Shown: positions 8,734 through 16,307 of the stretch, in pieces
Layout: each line of letters opens with the position of its first letter
Position numbering within the stretch: the stretch's first letter is position 1
Assembly (NCBI GenBank): GCA_020630435.1
Contig: JAHDBJ010000024.1
Location: forward strand, 1-41,522
Source of the DNA: Saprospiraceae bacterium
GTDB taxonomy: Bacteria; Bacteroidota; Bacteroidia; Chitinophagales; Saprospiraceae
DNA length: 41,522 bases
Direction of reading: 5' to 3'
The notes under the pieces: model-generated
Told to the model about the DNA's origin: nothing
The model's input: only the letters and a program-made list of their open reading frames with translations
The model's database searches: none
Program-made: the position numbers and the translations under genes

Positions 8734-11016
8734 TTAACTTTCCTCTCTAATATATCTTTCAATCTCTTTCCATGAAAACCATCTCGAATTGGGAATAAGG
8801 TTATTAGAATTATTGATTTTCCCTGTTTTATTCCTAGTAAAAAATGCTGTATCTAAGTTCTGTGTTAAACTATCAATTTCCATAGCTAATTGAAATTTTT
8901 GAGGAAAATGTTTATGCACAGATATATCCGAAGATGATAGAAATAAGCCATGTCCTGGATGTGTGTGAAACCAACCTATTAGTGTCTTATTCGGAAATCT
9001 GTCTTGGGCATCACCTAATTCTCTGGCTAGCGTTGCTGTTCCTATTTCAATCTTATAAACATCATGATATTCTGGCACAAAAGGAACAAATTCATCAACA
9101 GTTACTTTATATTGTTTTTCTTTTTCAAAATAAGCATAGTTGCCCATTAAAAATCCCCCTACTTCAGGAATCATCCCCTCTTGTTCCTCAATAACCACAT
9201 CCAAGTTTTCTTCTTTTAAAAATTTATGCAAATCTGAGATACATTTTTCATTTAAGTATACCTCTGAAATGGATGTATCATCCCAATGACTTTCTAAATG
9301 CAGTGGTACATATCTAGTATTCGTTAAAATGTCCTCAAGTTCTTTTTTTGAAACTTTTGCATTCTCTGTATTTTTTCTCAACCGAACCTTAATCTCACTC
9401 CGTTTTTTATTTTTTCTTTCTTTATTAATCTGTATAAGTCCAGGTTTTATTTTTTCCCTCTCAGGTTCAACAATTGGCATATTATCTTTCATAGATGCTT
9501 GATATTGTACTCTAATTTTATTCTTCTTTTGCCAATTCCAATAGAAAAAACCTCCTCCCACTAAACCCAATAAACAAAGTCCTAATAACAGATATAAATA
9601 ATTGAATGAAGATATATTTATAGTAACATCTAACTCTACAAATTCTTCTGAGCGTTTATCCCAAACTCGAATTCTATCATACTCTCCCAACATTCCTAAT
9701 TCTTTCAAATTTTGATTACTAAGTTCATAGGACTTTACTGTTTCAGCATTTAAACCAACAATCTGTTGTTCTCGAAATGCAATATCCTGCCCTCTCCGAA
9801 GAAGTTCGATTCTATAAGGAGGAATTCCTCCTTGAATTTTTATTGTTTTATTTCTTTGTGGTAACAATTCTACTTCTAAACGTTCGCTTAAATCCACTTC
9901 TAGTTTCTTATTCCAGTCATCATCTTGAAATATGATTTTTTCTTTTTGAAATAAATCATTTCCTTTTAAATTAAATATTCTTTTATCTTCTCTTGCTACT
10001 TTGACTCCTCGTACTCCTGCTTTTAAATATAAATTTTGGGTATTATAAAATTTTAACTTTACCAATTGATGGTTGTCAACCGATGAAGATTCCACAATCT
10101 GATAAGTAATTGGTGAAACCTTTTTGAGTCTATCATTAACATCACCGATATAAGTACCTTTAGGATATTGTGTAGCATAATTAAGAAAATCCTCTTTAGA
10201 CTTTGAATGTTGAATACTTGCCCATAATTCCTCCTCTTGTTGATTACCCTTATTTTTTTTGATAAGGTTGTTCTTTTTTTCTAATGCCTGAGATACATAT
10301 TCTCCATTAGGAAATCTATTTGTATAATCCGCATAATCACCTATTCTGTTTTTTTCATTGGCTATATTCCAAAGGCTATCATGTGAATGAATTATTAATT
10401 TGGCTTGAGTTAACCGTTGTAAGGTTATTGAGTCCTTTGTATTCTTATTTTTATTAATAAATACTTTTAATTTTAAAATTGCTCCATTTTTAACATTGTT
10501 CCATTCTTTATCAATAGCTGCTTGTACTTCATCTCTATACCCTGAAATAACAATTTTATAATTTATTGATTTAACATTTGCTTTTTTTGCATTTCTATTA
10601 AATGTATATCCAAATATTAAATTAGTTTCTCCATTTCCAATAACTTTAAATGGAATAGTAGTCTTATCTGTTTTAGTTTGCTCTAATTTATAATCCTCTT
10701 TATTATCATTTATTAAATTAATTTTTGAATTGTCATACTTAATCCAACTAGGTTTAATTTTTAATATTGCTGTTTTATACTTATCTAATTTAAAGTTTGA
10801 AAAATTGAAATCTATTTTTGGATTATCAATATTTTGAACATCGATCTTAATAAGATTATTGGAATTATCAATACCCAAACTTTCTTCTACACTAAGGTTT
10901 ACATCTATATTAACACCTCCTGCTAGTTTGTTTTTACTAGTATATATTTTTTGAGATTGTGCTGTTATAATACCTGAACTTAGGCATATTGATAAAAGAC
11001 AGAATAATATTTTCAT
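8734..11016 (-). CDS. Membrane-anchored JAMM/JAB isopeptidase
   Basis: 760 residues. Signal peptide 1-20 (ending ITAQS). The presumed periplasmic part (21-468) contains a beta-rich N-terminus and two repeats at about 214-250 and 264-298 of the type 'LW..I....(D)(F/Y)..Y...(F/Y)P.G.Y' seen in bacterial signalling and caspase-associated proteins. An Ig/PKD-like module with 'GGIPPYRIELL' lies at about 390-467. One TM is at 471-493, then a basic linker. The cytoplasmic JAB domain at 580-760 has a complete JAMM motif: E618, then H684-T-H686, S694 and D697 (HxH-x7-S-x2-D). The family cleaves ubiquitin-like precursors or conjugates after a C-terminal Gly, using zinc. Here it would act at the inner face of the membrane, probably on the modifier encoded at 12112-12396. 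It lies 88 bases after the E2 gene and is followed by the VWA-FHA gene. The catalytic call is strong; the function of the periplasmic half is unknown. Confidence 0.92.
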   Translation of the reverse strand: MKILFCLLSICLSSGIITAQSQKIYTSKNKLAGGVNIDVNLSVEESLGIDNSNNLIKIDVQNIDNPKIDFNFSNFKLDKYKTAILKIKPSWIKYDNSKINLINDNKEDYKLEQTKTDKTTIPFKVIGNGETNLIFGYTFNRNAKKANVKSINYKIVISGYRDEVQAAIDKEWNNVKNGAILKLKVFINKNKNTKDSITLQRLTQAKLIIHSHDSLWNIANEKNRIGDYADYTNRFPNGEYVSQALEKKNNLIKKNKGNQQEEELWASIQHSKSKEDFLNYATQYPKGTYIGDVNDRLKKVSPITYQIVESSSVDNHQLVKLKFYNTQNLYLKAGVRGVKVAREDKRIFNLKGNDLFQKEKIIFQDDDWNKKLEVDLSERLEVELLPQRNKTIKIQGGIPPYRIELLRRGQDIAFREQQIVGLNAETVKSYELSNQNLKELGMLGEYDRIRVWDKRSEEFVELDVTINISSFNYLYLLLGLCLLGLVGGGFFYWNWQKKNKIRVQYQASMKDNMPIVEPEREKIKPGLIQINKERKNKKRSEIKVRLRKNTENAKVSKKELEDILTNTRYVPLHLESHWDDTSISEVYLNEKCISDLHKFLKEENLDVVIEEQEGMIPEVGGFLMGNYAYFEKEKQYKVTVDEFVPFVPEYHDVYKIEIGTATLARELGDAQDRFPNKTLIGWFHTHPGHGLFLSSSDISVHKHFPQKFQLAMEIDSLTQNLDTAFFTRNKTGKINNSNNLIPNSRWFSWKEIERYIREES

Positions 11017-11104
11017 CTGTTTTAGTTTTGGTTTTTCAAAATTAGGATGATATTTTAGACTCCTAACTCACAAAAAATACTACATAAATACTCTAAGCAT
11101 TCTT

Positions 11105-11905
11105 CTAATTTTTCTTCTTTATCTTGATATTTTTTTTAGGTGCTTTTCTAACAGAACCAATACTTATCCCTTTCTTTTTCTTGGTTGTAGGTAGTTTTTC
11201 TGTCTTAACATTGGGTTCTTGAATAGGTTCTATTTTTTCCTTCTTTGACGTTTTTTCTACTTCTACTAGATTTGGTTTAATGGTATCCTCTACATCCAAC
11301 TCATTTTTTATAATAGGCTCTTTTTTTGATTCTTTTTCTACTAATGATGATCCATCAACAAAAATATTCTTCTGTTTATCAACAATCCCTTTGGGTTCTG
11401 CATACTTTAACACCCAGTTTGCTACATTTAAATCTTCAGGATAAGGAGGTGTATGTTCTGCATGATAACGTTTATATTGAAGGATTTCACCAATTCTAAT
11501 AATCAATAAATATAAATCGTAACTTAATCCAAACTCTTTGGTATTACCACAAATTCTGCCACTATATTTTCCTTCCCATTTTATATTAGGATGCCATACC
11601 TTCGATTGGGCATACAACTCTGGATTTTCCATTGGATAACGTGGAGGAAAAGTAATTCGGATGGTATGCCTATAACCATATATTGGTGATTCATCTTCAT
11701 TGATACCAATTATACTCTTCAAGTTGTAATGAACTAAATATTCACTAGGTATTTTAATGTTACCTCTTGTATTATTTACTTCCCATTCTATCACCTCACT
11801 CTTCAAATCTTTTAATGATAAATGCGCTTTGGCTAAGCGTTTGTATAATGGGTTTTTTTTGAAAATATCTTGTGAAAAATCATACTTAGGATCTTTGTAA
11901 TCCAT
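11105..11905 (-). CDS. Ubiquitin-conjugating-like E2 enzyme (UBC fold)
   Basis: 266 residues, no signal peptide. Residues about 35-170 read as an E2 core: 'IRITFPPRYPMENPEL' (82-97, the beta strand and PPxYP turn), then W104-H-P-N107 (HPN motif), then 'GKYSGRICG' with the predicted catalytic Cys119. 'LLIIRIGEILQYKRY' is the following helix, and 'PPYPEDLNVANWVLKYAE' matches the 'P.dPlN..A...y' ending of E2 enzymes. Residues about 175-266 are a low-complexity, charged, Lys-rich tail not found in minimal E2s. It could be a docking segment or supply acceptor lysines. It should accept the modifier from the E1 (12541-13773) as a thioester and pass it to a target. It lies in the operon between the modifier and the JAB gene. 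The 206-base gap upstream could carry an extra promoter or attenuator. E2 assignment is firm; substrates are unknown. Confidence 0.92.
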   Translation of the reverse strand: MDYKDPKYDFSQDIFKKNPLYKRLAKAHLSLKDLKSEVIEWEVNNTRGNIKIPSEYLVHYNLKSIIGINEDESPIYGYRHTIRITFPPRYPMENPELYAQSKVWHPNIKWEGKYSGRICGNTKEFGLSYDLYLLIIRIGEILQYKRYHAEHTPPYPEDLNVANWVLKYAEPKGIVDKQKNIFVDGSSLVEKESKKEPIIKNELDVEDTIKPNLVEVEKTSKKEKIEPIQEPNVKTEKLPTTKKKKGISIGSVRKAPKKNIKIKKKN

Positions 11906-12029
11906 CTTTTAAGTTTTTAGGTGTACACGATTTTAAAAAAATTATTATTACTACATAACCCTACATTTTGTATGTTTATACTCTTATAATAAACAAACAA
12001 CCTAATTGATCAAATAACACTTATTTATA

Positions 12030-12063
12030 TTAGATTTGGGAGACTTCAATAAACTAAATCTAA
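12030..12063 (-). other. Inverted repeat upstream of the E2 gene
   Basis: A perfect 8-bp inverted repeat: TTAGATTT at 12030-12037 and AAATCTAA at 12056-12063, separated by 18 bases. It lies in the 206-base gap between the modifier and E2 genes and could be an operator or an mRNA structure. Confidence 0.35.
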
Positions 12064-12077
12064 TAAATAATAGAAGT

Positions 12078-12125
12078 ATACATTACCTATAATGTATCTG
12101 GTTTTTAATTATCAGTCAATACCAG
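12078..12125 (-). terminator. Two hairpins around the modifier stop codon (possible attenuator)
   Basis: On the minus strand, CTGGT within the end of the modifier coding sequence pairs with ACCAG just after its stop (12121-12125 and 12098-12102). Directly downstream, ATACATTA pairs with TAATGTAT across a 4-base loop (12090-12097 and 12078-12085). There is no clean T-run, so this is more likely a partial terminator or mRNA 3'-end stabiliser. It would let the modifier be made in excess over the enzymes encoded after it. Confidence 0.4.
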
Positions 12126-12396
12126 GAACAAGTCTTGGCGCAAGATATAAGGTATCACCATCTTGGACTTGTAAGTCCTCTAATGTTTTATTATCACTAA
12201 TTGGTGTGTTTTTTTTCTTGAAAATCAACTCATAAGTGTATGGGGTATTATCTTGATCAACCCTAGGAGCAACACCAGCATTAAGTAATTCTTCTTTAAT
12301 TTCCTTACCTGTAGAAAATATTTCTAAATCTACATCTACTTCGTCACCACTTGGCATTACTCTAACTGTTATACTTATTGTATTATCATAAGACAT
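12112..12396 (-). CDS. Ubiquitin-like modifier (single beta-grasp domain, YukD-like)
   Basis: 94 residues forming one beta-grasp domain: two N-terminal strands (about 6-27), a helix ('TGKEIKEELLNAG', 29-41), a strand 'TYELIFKKKN', then 'KTLEDLQVQDGDTLYL' (70-85), which matches the closing 'L.dlgi.dGD.l.l' of ubiquitin and YukD-type proteins. The tail after the last strand is A86-P-R-L-V-P-G92-I-D94. So there is no Gly-Gly end; a single Gly92 is followed by two residues that a protease would have to remove before activation. The JAB protein of the same operon is the obvious candidate. Unlike the ISG15-like BilA family, it has only one beta-grasp domain. It lies 144 bases after the E1 gene and before the E2 gene. 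Fold and operon role are well supported; the mature end is inference. Confidence 0.9.
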   Translation of the reverse strand: MSYDNTISITVRVMPSGDEVDVDLEIFSTGKEIKEELLNAGVAPRVDQDNTPYTYELIFKKKNTPISDNKTLEDLQVQDGDTLYLAPRLVPGID

Positions 12397-12540
12397 GATG
12401 TTTGACTTTTAAAAAGGTTTAATAATTATATTATCCAATATTTTAATATACAGGACAAAGCTTTCTTGACAATTTGTGAGTGTTATTTCTCTAGTGATTA
12501 CAAATTTTGGTTATAAATTTATTATCTCTAATAGAGTCAT

Positions 12541-13773
12541 CTATTCAAAATCTAGAAAAGCAAGATCTCCTGTTAATTCCACAAAATGAATATCCTTTGA
12601 TGTTTCAACTTTTAGAATCTGTAAATAAGGTACTCCTATCTCTCTTAAAGACAATTCTTTATTTTCAAATGAACTGTTTATTATATCTGTGTACTTTGTT
12701 ATTAATATGTTTTCACCTGGAATTTCCTGTAGTGCTGTATGTTTATTAGTAGAAAAATGAGGTTCTGCCATAATAATCGGTTTTGTCTTTTCACTTTGCA
12801 TTCCTGTAACCTCCAGTATTACTTTATAATTCAATAATATATTAACATCTTCATTAAAATAATTTTTCAACCAATCTAATGTCTCCTGAATTGAATTATT
12901 GGCAGATAATTCTTTTGTTTCAATTAACTCTTCGTCTACTATTTGGTAATGACTATCACATTCTGTTTTTAACTCCTCTGTATCATACTGTAAAATCCAA
13001 TTATTCATTCCATCATACTTTATCTGTTCCCCAGCTAATGATTGTTTTTCAAAACCATGTAACACTTTTAGGGCTTCCTGAACTTGCATGGCACCTATAA
13101 TAGAAGAAGATATAGGAGTTGTTGGTACACGTCCCATTGATGAGTTTCTTTGTGCAATATCTGCACAGCTTAATTTTTCAGTAATATTATTCCAATCGGC
13201 TTCTGATAAATAACATTCATAACATGACGTTTTAGGTTTATACACATTTATTTGACCAGATAAATTTTCAATTGCACCATCAATCCATGTTTTACCTACT
13301 TGAAAAGCATAACGGTTAATAAATAACCGAGCTAAACGATTATCCAAACAACCTATTATAGCATCCATTCTTCGAAAAACACCTAAACCTACATCTATCA
13401 TTATATCACCATTAATAGTCTGTACCTTAATATTCGGATTCAGTTCCTTGATTCGTTGTGCTGCTATTTCTGATTTTAATTTATTTAACTGACAATCTTC
13501 CTCTCTAAATAAAACAGATCTACATAAATTAGCATACTCAATAGTATCAAAGTCTACTATTAATATTTTACCAACATTTAACAAGGAAAGATTTTTTAGA
13601 ACTTCATTACCTAATGCTCCTGCACCCACAACCATAACTTGAGATTGTTTTACAAGTTTTGAATCCCACCATGACATTAACTTAAAGGTATCATCCCATT
13701 CTTCTACTTCTGTAGTTACTGACTTTCTTTTTTTGAATTGCAATTTTTTGCGAGGGGTATTGTTCTCCATCAT
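12541..13773 (-). CDS. E1-like activating enzyme (ThiF/MoeB fold)
   Basis: 410 residues, first gene of the operon. After a basic N-terminus, the Rossmann adenylation domain shows G50-A-G-A-L-G55, 'IVDFDTIEYANLCRS' (72-86; D74, D76, N82 and R85 for ATP and Mg), 'NKLKSEIAAQRI' (97-109) and 'GCLDNRLAR' (141-149; D144). C184-Y-E-C187 is a zinc half-site, probably completed by C272-D-S-H275. C203 in 'LSCADIAQ', just before 'GRVPTTP', is a candidate thioester cysteine, placed as in UBA3-type E1s. 'IIGAMQVQEALKVL' is the conserved late helix. Residues 290-410 are a C-terminal extension whose 'ELSLREIGVPYLQIL' and 'VELTGD' segments look beta-grasp-like and may recruit the E2. The family adenylates the modifier C-terminus and transfers it to a cysteine. 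Acts in the cytoplasm. Very secure as an E1 homologue. Confidence 0.93.
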   Translation of the reverse strand: MMENNTPRKKLQFKKRKSVTTEVEEWDDTFKLMSWWDSKLVKQSQVMVVGAGALGNEVLKNLSLLNVGKILIVDFDTIEYANLCRSVLFREEDCQLNKLKSEIAAQRIKELNPNIKVQTINGDIMIDVGLGVFRRMDAIIGCLDNRLARLFINRYAFQVGKTWIDGAIENLSGQINVYKPKTSCYECYLSEADWNNITEKLSCADIAQRNSSMGRVPTTPISSSIIGAMQVQEALKVLHGFEKQSLAGEQIKYDGMNNWILQYDTEELKTECDSHYQIVDEELIETKELSANNSIQETLDWLKNYFNEDVNILLNYKVILEVTGMQSEKTKPIIMAEPHFSTNKHTALQEIPGENILITKYTDIINSSFENKELSLREIGVPYLQILKVETSKDIHFVELTGDLAFLDFE

Positions 13774-13795
13774 AGAAGTTTTTCAAGTCAATTGG

Positions 13796-13824
13796 GTAAA
13801 ATAGTATAAAATAATACTTTCAAA
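13796..13824 (-). promoter_or_regulatory. Possible promoter of the ubiquitin-like operon
   Basis: Read on the minus strand, TTTG (13821-13824) is followed after 17 bases by TATTTTAC (13796-13803), a partial match (6 of 8) to the Bacteroidota TTTG / TAnnTTTG promoter. It ends 23 bases before the E1 start codon. The spacer is shorter than the usual 19, so this is tentative. Confidence 0.3.
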
Positions 13825-14047
13825 CTTATTGTTAAGACTTTACCCTTCTTAACTTTTAAAGTTTGATATTTGTATTTATTAATTATTTTTATTTAAAAAA
13901 TATATAATAAATCAATTAGATACAGTAAATATATATCTTTTTGTTTATTATTAATAAATCAATTTGATTTTTTACGATAGTTATTCCAAAATCAATGTTT
14001 TTTTTGAAAAACTTTCTAAGAACAGAGGTATTTAATACAAAAATGAA

Positions 14048-15421
14048 ATGGGGAAAAAAAAAATTATAATTAAAAAGAAACGTAAAAACACTTCATCTAC
14101 TTTTGAAGAACCTATAGAAAAATATATTCCTCCAACTCATAATACTAACTCAATCTTCAAAAAGAAAAGCTTTTCTTCAAAATTGTTCTATTTAATTACT
14201 TCTATATTAATAGCCATTGGACTGCTTTTTTATTTTGTCATATATCCTAAATATAAATCAACCAAAATTTCAGAACCAAAATCTAAACCCAATACAACTA
14301 TATCTTCTATAAAAGAACTAATTGATAAAGATAAATATGATGTAAATATTCAAATAATCAATACAGAAACTTCTATGTATGATTTATTAAAAAGTTTATC
14401 TATTCCTAGTGCTGACATAAAAAGCTTACTCCTAAAAATCAATGATATAGAAAAGAATTTTTCACTTCATCAAGGAGATAAGGTCACCATCTTTAACCAT
14501 AAAAATGTACTTAAAATAATTGATTATATTGTCATCGAGTCGAATAAAACGCCTTTAATATCTTACCTAATCACTTTTAAGGAAAAATTAACGGTTCAAA
14601 CAATAAAAAAACAAGTGACCTATGTTGTTCATCAAGAAGGAGTTGTTATTGATTCTTTTCTTTGGAATGCAGTTTTAGATGCAAATTTACACTATAGTTT
14701 AACTAGTAAAATGGAAAACATTTTGAAATGGTCTATTGATCTTCATCATTTAAAAGGAGGAGATAGATTTAAGATTGTTTATGACGAACAAATTATAAAC
14801 AATAAATCTACTGGTGTGAAAAATATTTTTGCTATTGAATTTTTCCATAAAAATAAAAAACACACTTTTTACCGATTTGAACATAATGGTAAAGTAGATT
14901 ACATTAGCGAATTTGGTCAAAAAATTGAAAAATCTTTCCTAAAATCTCCATTAAAATATGGTCGTTTAACTTCCAGATACAATTTAAACCGTCTACATCC
15001 TGTAAAAAACAAAACAATTCCTCATTTAGGGACAGATTATGCTGCACCTCTAGGTACTCCTATTCTTGCAGTAGCAGATGGAAAAGTTACTATCATAGGA
15101 ACAAAAAAAGCGAATGGTAATTATATCAAAATAAGACATAATAAAACCTATGAAACACAGTACCTTCATATGCAACGATTTAAAGATGGACTTGTTGTAG
15201 GAAGTAAAGTAAAACAAGGAGATATAATTGGTTATGTAGGACAAACAGGTCTAGCAACTGGACCTCATGTTTGTTTTCGATTTTGGAAAAATGGGAAGCA
15301 AGTCGATCATCTAAATGAAAAGTTAAGTATGTCCAAGAGTATTTCTCAAATTAATCTTTCTAATTTTATACCAATAAGAGATTCATTAAAATCTGTGTTG
15401 GAAGGAATTGATATTTTCTAG
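14048..15421 (+). CDS. Membrane-anchored M23 (LytM-type) peptidase
   Basis: 457 residues with a Lys-rich cytoplasmic N-terminus, one TM at about 45-66, a periplasmic region 70-300 (beta-rich, LysM/OapA-like spacing) and a C-terminal M23 domain at about 305-430. Zinc-site residues: H326-L-G-T-D330, H374 in 'QYLH', and 'GLATGPHVCFRFW' with H407 and C409. In classic LytM enzymes the last motif is HxH; here the second His is Cys, a variant I associate with Bacteroidota homologues, and Cys can still bind zinc. Members cut peptidoglycan cross-bridges or act as activators of other hydrolases. The start is ATG 14048; the ATG at 14043 is in another frame. It diverges from the ubiquitin-like operon and precedes the partition region. 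A role in envelope remodelling, possibly for the CIS, is only a guess. Confidence 0.85.
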   Translation: MGKKKIIIKKKRKNTSSTFEEPIEKYIPPTHNTNSIFKKKSFSSKLFYLITSILIAIGLLFYFVIYPKYKSTKISEPKSKPNTTISSIKELIDKDKYDVNIQIINTETSMYDLLKSLSIPSADIKSLLLKINDIEKNFSLHQGDKVTIFNHKNVLKIIDYIVIESNKTPLISYLITFKEKLTVQTIKKQVTYVVHQEGVVIDSFLWNAVLDANLHYSLTSKMENILKWSIDLHHLKGGDRFKIVYDEQIINNKSTGVKNIFAIEFFHKNKKHTFYRFEHNGKVDYISEFGQKIEKSFLKSPLKYGRLTSRYNLNRLHPVKNKTIPHLGTDYAAPLGTPILAVADGKVTIIGTKKANGNYIKIRHNKTYETQYLHMQRFKDGLVVGSKVKQGDIIGYVGQTGLATGPHVCFRFWKNGKQVDHLNEKLSMSKSISQINLSNFIPIRDSLKSVLEGIDIF

Positions 15422-15557
15422 GAGAATTTTTGTTGTTTTATATATAAAAAGTAAAAACCACAAAAAATTACCTATAAATTTAATTATGTTAAATAACATA
15501 TTTTAAACATTCTTCTCCTTCACAAAAAGACAACCAAATTTTAAATTATATACTCCA

Positions 15558-15587
15558 TATTTAAATATTTCTATAAATATTTAAATA
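15558..15587. repeat. Perfect 13-bp AT-only inverted repeat
   Basis: TATTTAAATATTT at 15558-15570, spacer CTAT, then AAATATTTAAATA at 15575-15587. No adjacent T-run typical of a terminator. May be a protein-binding site or a DNA-unwinding element in the partition/replication region. Confidence 0.5.
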
Positions 15588-16219
15588 CTCTTTTATTGTT
15601 TTAAATATTTATTGATTTTAAGTTTCTTTTTTAAAATGAGTCCTCCTTTCCATCTAATTATATAAAATTCTTTTTGCACAAATAATCCATTTCCATTTTA
15701 AGCCTAAAAAGAGCTATTTTAAACAACTTTTTCCTTAAAAACCTATTTAGGTATATTTTAAACTTAAAATTATCTCTAATTCCATTTTTTAAAAAAATCT
15801 ATATAGTAAACATATTTAATCAATATTTATTGATTTCTATAAAAGCATAAATAAATATTTCTATTTTTATAGCATAACTGCATATCTATTTTTCCTATTT
15901 AAACTTTCTGTATCTAAAAATAAATACTTAATACCATGATCTTAATCTTAGTTTTGATATAACTAACTCCCCTACCCTAAGTTTCATAAAGAAAGAAAAC
16001 TTTCATACACATTTTAATTTAAGAGAACTCTAAAAAATGAAATTTTTCCTAAAAAAAACCTCATTGTCATTTTCCAATTATTATCTCTTACATTAAAACT
16101 CTTACTCATCAAATAGTATTAATAACTAAATCTCCCCTACTCCATATTTTGTCTGATAACAATTGAATAATCTCATGCCCAATTTTTGAAAAAACATCTT
16201 ATCAAAACCCTGTTTTTTA

Positions 16220-16281
16220 AATATTTATTGAAATAAATAAATATTCATTTATATTTTTATGGAAATCAACTAAAATTGATT
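16220..16281. promoter_or_regulatory. Two inverted repeats just upstream of parA (candidate operator or centromere)
   Basis: AATATTTATT (16220-16229) is mirrored by AATAAATATT (16236-16245) across 6 bases. AATCAA (16264-16269) is mirrored by TTGATT (16276-16281) across 6 bases, ending 26 bases before the parA start. The 12-mer TATGGAAATCAA at 16258-16269 recurs upstream of the parG-like gene, consistent with a common binding protein such as the RHH protein. Confidence 0.45.
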
Positions 16282-16307
16282 AGTTTTACCCTAAAATTAA
16301 TACGTAC

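Larger units (their letters stand above)
15422..16307. other. Long AT-rich non-coding region upstream of parA, probable partition site
   Basis: 886 bases with no convincing gene. It holds repeated 'aatatttattga' motifs (about 15604, 15822 and 16220) and several inverted repeats (entered separately). In type Ib partition systems (ParF/ParG) the centromere lies just upstream of parF, so this is the best place to look for it. The exact parS motif cannot be fixed by eye. Confidence 0.5.

Noticed and set aside
12112-12396. ISG15-like two-domain modifier (BilA)
   Set aside because: The protein is 94 residues with one beta-grasp domain; there is no room for a second.
15050-15244. Minus-strand 64-residue open frame within the M23 gene
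   Set aside because: It is antisense to the conserved M23 catalytic region and has no support of its own.
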